Below are positions 58,150-64,000 of a stretch of 64,000 bases of DNA, one piece after another. This stretch comes from Clytia hemisphaerica (taxonomy: Eukaryota > Cnidaria > Hydrozoa > Leptothecata > Clytiidae): the NCBI GenBank assembly GCA_902728285.1, contig CACVBU010001138.1, forward strand, positions 558,001 to 622,000, in the 5' to 3' direction. Every line of letters begins with the position of its first letter. Within the stretch, counting starts at the first letter, position 1. The position numbers were made by a program, and so were the translations under genes. The notes beneath the pieces were generated by a model. The model did no database searches, was not told the origin of the DNA, and saw only the letters and a list, made by a program, of their open reading frames with translations.

Positions 58150-60685
58150 CTGAAAATAAAGAAAATTCAAATAAAAAATGCTGCTTTTTTCCAGTAAGAC
58201 CTATAAGGATAGACATCTAAAATCGAATTATTGATTGAAACTCTTTTCTTTGCAGGCTTGCCTTGTCCACTTTAATTCAGGGAATGAGTAAAGTTATAAT
58301 TTCATACTCATAATTTCATGCCATACAGGATGGCAATCTTCAGTAAAATAGCAACAGGGTGCTCGTCCATAGTTACAGGGGTTTGTGTAAAAAAGCCAGA
58401 CATAGTAAATTTTGATTAAACAAATAAAAATTGAAACTTTTCAATGTTTCACTTTTTTGCACAAACTCTTCAAAATGAAAATATTTAAGATTTTTAAAGT
58501 TCTTCTTTTATTCAATGATTTTTTTACAGCACTTTGTTGACAATCTAATTTTCACATCAAAATCACGCTTTCTTCAGAAGTTTGAAGATTAGAACAAGCT
58601 TACGCCTTAGGATCACGGATTGAAACAAATAAAAGAGGCGGATTCTGGAGCTGCCCGTCGTGTAAGGCACTGAGAGGCCATAAACACCAAAAAGAAGGGC
58701 CGTATGAAATGTGGCAATCTCATTGGTGGAAATTTGATAAACAGTCTGCAAAGGAGGGTCGGGAAGCAATCAGTAGACCATAGTGGAAATGGTGCACAGT
58801 ATGCCGAATACTGCGCCATATACAGACTTGATCAATCAAACTTTTCGAAACAATGGAACAATCGAACTACAGTACTCCATCAAACGATTAAAGTTCGATT
58901 ATGGAATCAGATGTTTCAAAGAATTGTGAGTGTTTGATCAAGTTTGATTATTGAATTGTGGTTCGATCGATTTGATAACCCATTTTTGTTCAACAAGTTC
59001 CTGCCCATCACATGATATCAGCTTCTGTTTTCAAAGCCAAATTGGGATTTAAACCCGGAAATGACTTCCGATAACGGGTTAACCCCCGATTGATGATTTT
59101 TTGAAATTTTGACATGGAAAAAGTCAGTTTTTTTGAAACAACTTTTTCAAATTTAATGTATGGTAGCTCAAAATTCAAGTTAGAGCATCCTCTATACGAT
59201 AAAGAAAGAATGAACAAAAAATTTAAATCATGAAGCTCACAATTTCTTGACAAACCTGTATACTTTATTTGGTGCACCCGGTAGTTCCCCCTAAATATCA
59301 AAAGTTTTTTAAGCAGCCCCCAGTCCTATACCTAGTATAAAATATTTGTTGATTTAATATTGTTTTTAGGAAAATCACATTTCTATTTCTTTTGTCATTC
59401 TCAAAATTTTAACGGTTTTTGGAGTGGCTTTGGAGAAAAAATAGAGGCAATTAGAGATATTTTCAACATAACATAATATTGGTTATAATACTATATGGTT
59501 AATTCAAGATAATAGACAAGGGAAAACAAACAGAATCAACAGACTGTAAAATGAAAGGTTTTTGGATAAAAAATGTAGTGATATAAAGAAAAATAATTAG
59601 AAGAAATAGTCAGCCCCCAGCCTTACCATTGAAATTCCAGCCCCCCCAAAACATATCAGGCCCTCTCAAATATTTGGCTGTATTTTAGCTGTCAATGCTA
59701 ATCAAAAGTAAACCCCTGTTTTGTGAAATTTTTGATGTCATGCACTATTTTGCTCATATAATAAACCAGCTGCGCTGGAAGCTCCGGCTTAAGAGATTAA
59801 AAGATGTGAAAGATGAGCTTGTTGAGTTAGTTGTGTTAGAACGTTGCCCGCAAACTACTAATCAGAACAGATCAGAAAGCAAAGAAATAATTCTATTGCA
59901 GAGCGAGTATGAAAAATAATCTTAACAAATAAATAAACCAGCTGGAAGTTTAGCTCTTCTAAATGATTACACATGCACTTTCTTGCCTAAAGAACCATCC
60001 CCACCCCCCACCCACTCATCCTCGACTAACAAGTTCAAAATTGGAGCTAAAGGAGATAAACATTTAGAAGTGAATATTTTCAAGTTCTTATAAATTTATT
60101 TTTTTCTAAACTTGCCAATAGCGAAGCCATGATGCGCCGTTGATTTGATTGTCCGGATAAAATTTTGACCCGGCTTGAACAGCCAGAGGCTGAACGTGTA
60201 ACAATCGTTTGTGGTGATATTCATAATATCCATTGGGAAATTCCCTAACTGCAATTGCGCACATCTAGTTTCTTCTCTTCAATCTTATCACACAAAACGT
60301 TCATAAAACGGAAAAGTAGTTTGAGCAAAGAAATATAAGAGTATTATATTTCTTATATTTCTTTGGTTTGAGCTTCTATTTTGATGAAACAGACACCCAG
60401 ATCATGCTCAAAACTGCTTGTTTGTGTATATTCTTTATATACTCATGGTTCTTGCAGAAAGTGTTTTTGAGAAAGCCATGGATAAAAGAGCAAATAAATG
60501 GTTTTGAGGAAAAGTTTGAAGAAAAAATAAGACAATGTGTAATATTAAATACTTTACACACTTCAGTTTCATTTAAAACATAGTAAAAAAATTTTGATAA
60601 TTTATTCTTGCAACCATTTTTCATGGGAATTCTTTGTAGCGAATTAATTGGCTGACAATCAAGCAAATACTTTTCATGTTAAGTA
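58150..60685. other. Upstream of identified cornichon exons; no gene recognised
   Basis: The missing first cornichon exon may be here. A search by eye for a short frame ending in a donor in phase 0 with a membrane segment did not give a convincing candidate. Short frames (for example 59008-59301, 59695-59919) lack recognisable similarity. Confidence 0.35.
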
Positions 60686-60986
60686 CTCTTAGGTTCCAAA
60701 TAAACAGGCCCCCCTGCTTGTTAATTTTTCAAAAATTTTCCAACCCCCCCGGACCTTATTAGGACCCCCCGTTTATTAATCTCGAAGAATATTTTCAGCT
60801 GTCAAAGAGAAGGTCCCTTATTTTGCTCTAAATAGCGTGATTTTAGCTTATTTTTACCTTATTTTTGGGTTTCAGAAGTACAATTTCCAACCCCCCGGCA
60901 ATTAGGTCCCCCCCGTTTATTAAAATCTAGAAAATTTTTCAACCCCCCCGTTTATTCGAACCCCCCGTTTATTCGGAACCTAAGAG
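60686..60986. mobile_element. TA-flanked TIR MITE with G/C runs
   Basis: Ends CTCTTAGGTTCCAAATAAAC and GTTTATTCGGAACCTAAGAG, flanked by TA on both sides. The interior repeats CCCCCCGTTTATT and TTTCAACCCCCC in direct order. A TA duplication suggests Tc1/mariner-type mobilisation, although the internal layout is like the other G/C-run elements here. Confidence 0.65.
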
Positions 60987-63581
60987 TATGTTTATATACA
61001 TTATAAAACCAGAAATGAATAATATTTTGAAAAAAGTGATCAAGTTAAAAAATAAAGGAGATTGTTTATATAATACATACAAGGGAATACAATATTCTTA
61101 AGATGGAAAAATAAAAGATTGCCAAAAAGTGGAGTACACCATGAGCACTGATACTGTCTAATGTATTTATGTGCAAATAGACAAGAAATTCTAGCTCTCG
61201 TTCAGAAATTAGATGAATCTCATAAAAGAGTATTTTTTACATTCAAAGTAAAAAGTTTGATGTTTTTAAGAATTAAAGGTACTAACAGTAATCATCAACA
61301 ATCTGTGTAGGAAAGCACTTTTTCAACTTTTTCAATTGTATGGAATGTTGTTTATAATTCTTTTGGTAGAGATTGTTGTTATATATCATTTGATAAATTC
61401 TGCATTCAATCGTACTCTCTTATGCTTACTTGTAGGGGGTGTAAGATGCAGGGGCAGTACTCTCAGAGAAAATACATAAAATGGGGGGTCATTATTAACT
61501 GATTTTGGGGTGATTTTCCCCCTAAAAAAACAAGGAAAATGAAGGTTTTGGCACTTTATCAGGAAAATTTCATAAATTGGAGGTAATTACAAAATGCTAA
61601 TTGGGTGATTTTTACCAAAAAATTGCAAAATGACCCCCTAAAATTAAGCACAAGAGGGTAATTTTTTGCAGAGGTCGCCAATGTCTCTTTTTGTACATAC
61701 CATATTTTCATATGATCACGTAAATGTAATCTTAGTTTCATTTTGCAAGTATAAAGTGGTATGAACTCTCTCTTCTCATGACATGACGAAACCAAAAATA
61801 TTTCCTCGCATCACATTATCTTGAAGCATGCATGAAGGTTCACCTTTCAGGAAATTTCATTCTTCAACCAAATTCAATCAAATTGCTAAAATGTTGTTCC
61901 CTAACCTTTCTTCCAGTCTCTGTTATAAAACAAATTTTGTTTGGTTTTTCTATAATAGTTTTCAAAAATAAAGCTAGCTAGCTTTTTTCCATACAATGTG
62001 AAATTCATCAATGTCCAATGATGGGAGAATAATCTTTCGAAACATAGCCAAACGCAAATCTCGTGATCCATAAACAGCTAGGTAGATTTTTATCCCATGA
62101 TATTCCCAATGCCCGATGATGGGAGAAGAGCCAAACGTAAATCTCGTGATTATTCAAGCCTCAACAATAAACTTCCAAATATTCACCAATTGTCTTTCCC
62201 ATAAAAAATTCCAAAATTCATTTATCAAGCAAAATTGATTTAAGTTTTGTTTTTGTTGGTATAAATGCTTCTCCTCTAAAGATAAACCAAAACAAAAATA
62301 TTTCCTCAGAATGAAAGTCGTCTTTTCTTTTTCTGTTGTCACTCTTCACCACATCAAACAAAAGCAGATGAAAATTCCATCACACAGCACAGTCACAGAG
62401 TCTTTGTGAGAATCATACATTGATCGATATTGTTGTGTAATTCTCTCAAATTTATTGATTAAATTGAACCAAAAATGTCCTCAAAAAGATTAGTCATTGC
62501 CTGATTATTACCACTTTTCAATTCCTTTCTTTAAAACACTGCATTGACAGCTTGCAAAGAAATGAGGCCGTTTGCCGTACGAATGGCTACCCTTCAAATC
62601 ATTTCAATATTTTGCCGGCGACGACATGCGACTGAAAGTTATTTTTGTAGGAAAACTTTCACGCTCAAAACCAGGCTCGGTCTCGTATTTTCGAGAAATT
62701 TCCTTGAACCACCTCAAATTTGCCATTTCACTGGATGCATTTTCTGAACCAGGTTCAAAATTAAAGATTTTCCTAGCACAGAAACAGCTAGATATTTAAT
62801 CCCGCAAAAAAATCATAAAAAAGATTTTCTTTACAGCGCGGGAAAGCTAGCTACGCCGTACACACATAACCTAAAGATTTTTTAGCGCGGAAAAAGGTAA
62901 GTCTGTCGCGCGCACCATGGAAACGCACGTCGCATACAACCCCTGGTAAAATAATAGAGATAAACGAGAAGAAAAATCAGTTCCGATCAGAAAACTAGAT
63001 TTCACTCGAATTCCTTTCTTTGTATTTTTTATTTACTAAAAGGGTTGGGGTGGTTCAGCTGAACCATTTGAACCCCCTCAGATCCGCCGCTGAATTGAGC
63101 AATTTCCATAGCCTGGAGAGCATTTCAAAGTTCCACTGTTGAAAAATTGCTGAATATCGAAATAGGGAGTTTCTCTAAGTAACAAATTGACCACGCCCTT
63201 TTTTGGATTTTTTTTCCAAATTCTTAATCCTTATAGCATTAGTCAGTAAATTTTTATTGACGTTTTTCGAATCCTGATTTTGAATCCCGAATACCGAATC
63301 CCAAATACCAAAATCCAGCGAATCTACGATACAAAGAGTATATTGAATATTATTAACAACGTAGTGGTCTAAAGAAACGACTATTCTTTTTTAGAATCAA
63401 CCTTACAATCTAGTTTTTATAAATATAAAAACTAGATTGCTGACATGTGGAAAGGAATGTCGGCGTGACTGATCCTTTTGTTTCGATAATAACATCAAAG
63501 CGGGAACTAATTTTCTTCTCGTTTCTTTCTTTCCTTTTTCTTTCTCATAACTTCAAGCTTTCCCTCAGACTCTCCCAAGCG
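60987..63581. other. AT-rich region, no gene recognised
   Basis: Contains a short direct repeat near 62013 and 62105 (GATGGGAGAA, then AGCCAAACGCAAATCTCGTG / AGCCAAACGTAAATCTCGTG). Frames at 62544-62799 show no similarity I can name. Confidence 0.4.
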
Positions 63582-63653
63582 TGGTTAGCTCAAATGGTTA
63601 GAGCGTGTGTCTCATATGTATGGGTTTCCCAGTTCGATCCCTCTGGGTGTCAA
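63579..63653 (+). tRNA. tRNA-like sequence (Met CAT type), probably a pseudogene or SINE head
   Basis: A box region TTAGCTCAAATGGTTAGAGC (D arm, stem GCTC/GAGC) and B box GTTCGATCC are clear. The anticodon loop would be CTCATAT with CAT. The anticodon stem needs wobble pairs throughout, the T stem is displaced by about three bases, and the acceptor strands do not pair, so a functional tRNA is unlikely. Confidence 0.4.
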
Positions 63654-63945
63654 ATTTTCCAATTCTTGATTTTGTTTTCGTGCTCATCACTTTAATTTTG
63701 AATCACATTTCATGGGAGTGAAGAGATATCGACGCGTTATGTAATGTTAATTGCTATTAGTAATTACGCGTTCAATTCGAATCTATGATCTGTTCCCTCT
63801 GATACCCTTATAACAACCGTATTTTATAAGCACTGAATACTGAAATTCAAATGACGACCACGCAAGAAAGATAAGAAAACGATTGGATCAAGTGTCAAAC
63901 ATTTTGACCCGGAAATCAATTATCATGCTCGCTCACTCGCTGGCT

Positions 63946-63995
63946 GAAAATGAGAGTGAAAGTGAAAGTGAAAGTAGTGAAACTGAAACTGTCAG
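63946..63995. repeat. GTGAAA-type microsatellite
   Basis: GAGTGAAAGTGAAAGTGAAA and near copies run to the right edge of the window. Confidence 0.6.
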
Positions 63996-64000
63996 TCACC

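Noticed and set aside
58290..58345. Hydrophobic minus-strand stretch (AILLKIAILYGM) as cornichon exon 1
   Set aside because: No donor in phase 0 follows before a stop, and no suitable start precedes it.
63579..63653. Functional tRNA-Met gene
   Set aside because: Internal promoter boxes are good, but acceptor and T stems do not pair and the anticodon stem is wobble-rich; kept only as tRNA-like.

Overview
This window is nuclear DNA from an AT-rich invertebrate animal genome. The genes are broken by GT-AG introns. SRF, a scleraxis/TCF15-type bHLH factor, cornichon, a CALHM-like channel and an SLC7 transporter together point to Metazoa. Nothing here fixes the phylum, and I do not name a species. 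Exon coordinates were built by hand from reading frame, splice consensus and family similarity.

Region by region: (1) 832-9649 (+) carries eleven exons of a serine peptidase of the prolyl oligopeptidase family (S9C-like), complete except for its N-terminus, which lies left of the window or was missed. (2) 11314-18233 (-) is an eight-exon SLC7/LAT-type amino acid transporter, tail to tail with the peptidase. A second, diverged first coding exon lies upstream at 22526-23357 (-). It ends in the same splice phase and has no downstream exons of its own, so it looks like an alternative first exon that swaps the first four membrane segments. (3) 29559-30512 (-) is an intronless-looking bHLH gene of the scleraxis/TCF15 (paraxis) group. 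(4) 30.5-40.2 kb is gene-poor and full of repeats. (5) 40264-41659 (-) is a three-exon CALHM-like channel. (6) 43980-52352 (-) is a four-exon SRF gene whose MADS box is split by a 6-kb intron. (7) 54159-58149 (-) is cornichon, four exons found, first exon not found. (8) 58.2-64 kb holds no gene I can recognise.

The rest is dominated by short non-autonomous DNA transposons, many with exact target-site duplications (TSDs). There are hAT-like elements with 8-bp TSDs (96-448, 21408-21706, 25014-25297, 37478-38193, 50656-51001), Harbinger-like elements with 3-bp TSDs (19160-19428, 49364-49672, 54398-54765) and elements flanked by TA (5348-5666, 21919-22168, 60686-60986). There is also a non-autonomous Helitron (13984-15617) carrying about nine copies of a ~122-bp satellite. 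A related array lies in an intron of the peptidase gene. Many of the elements share one design: G/C homopolymer tracts at or near the ends and short internal repeats built on AAGGGTC- or CCAGGG-like cores.

The genes do not form an operon or an obvious pathway. Each appears to be an independent housekeeping, developmental or membrane gene. The most interesting biological point is the transporter with two candidate first exons, neither of which keeps the cysteine used to bind the SLC3 heavy chain.
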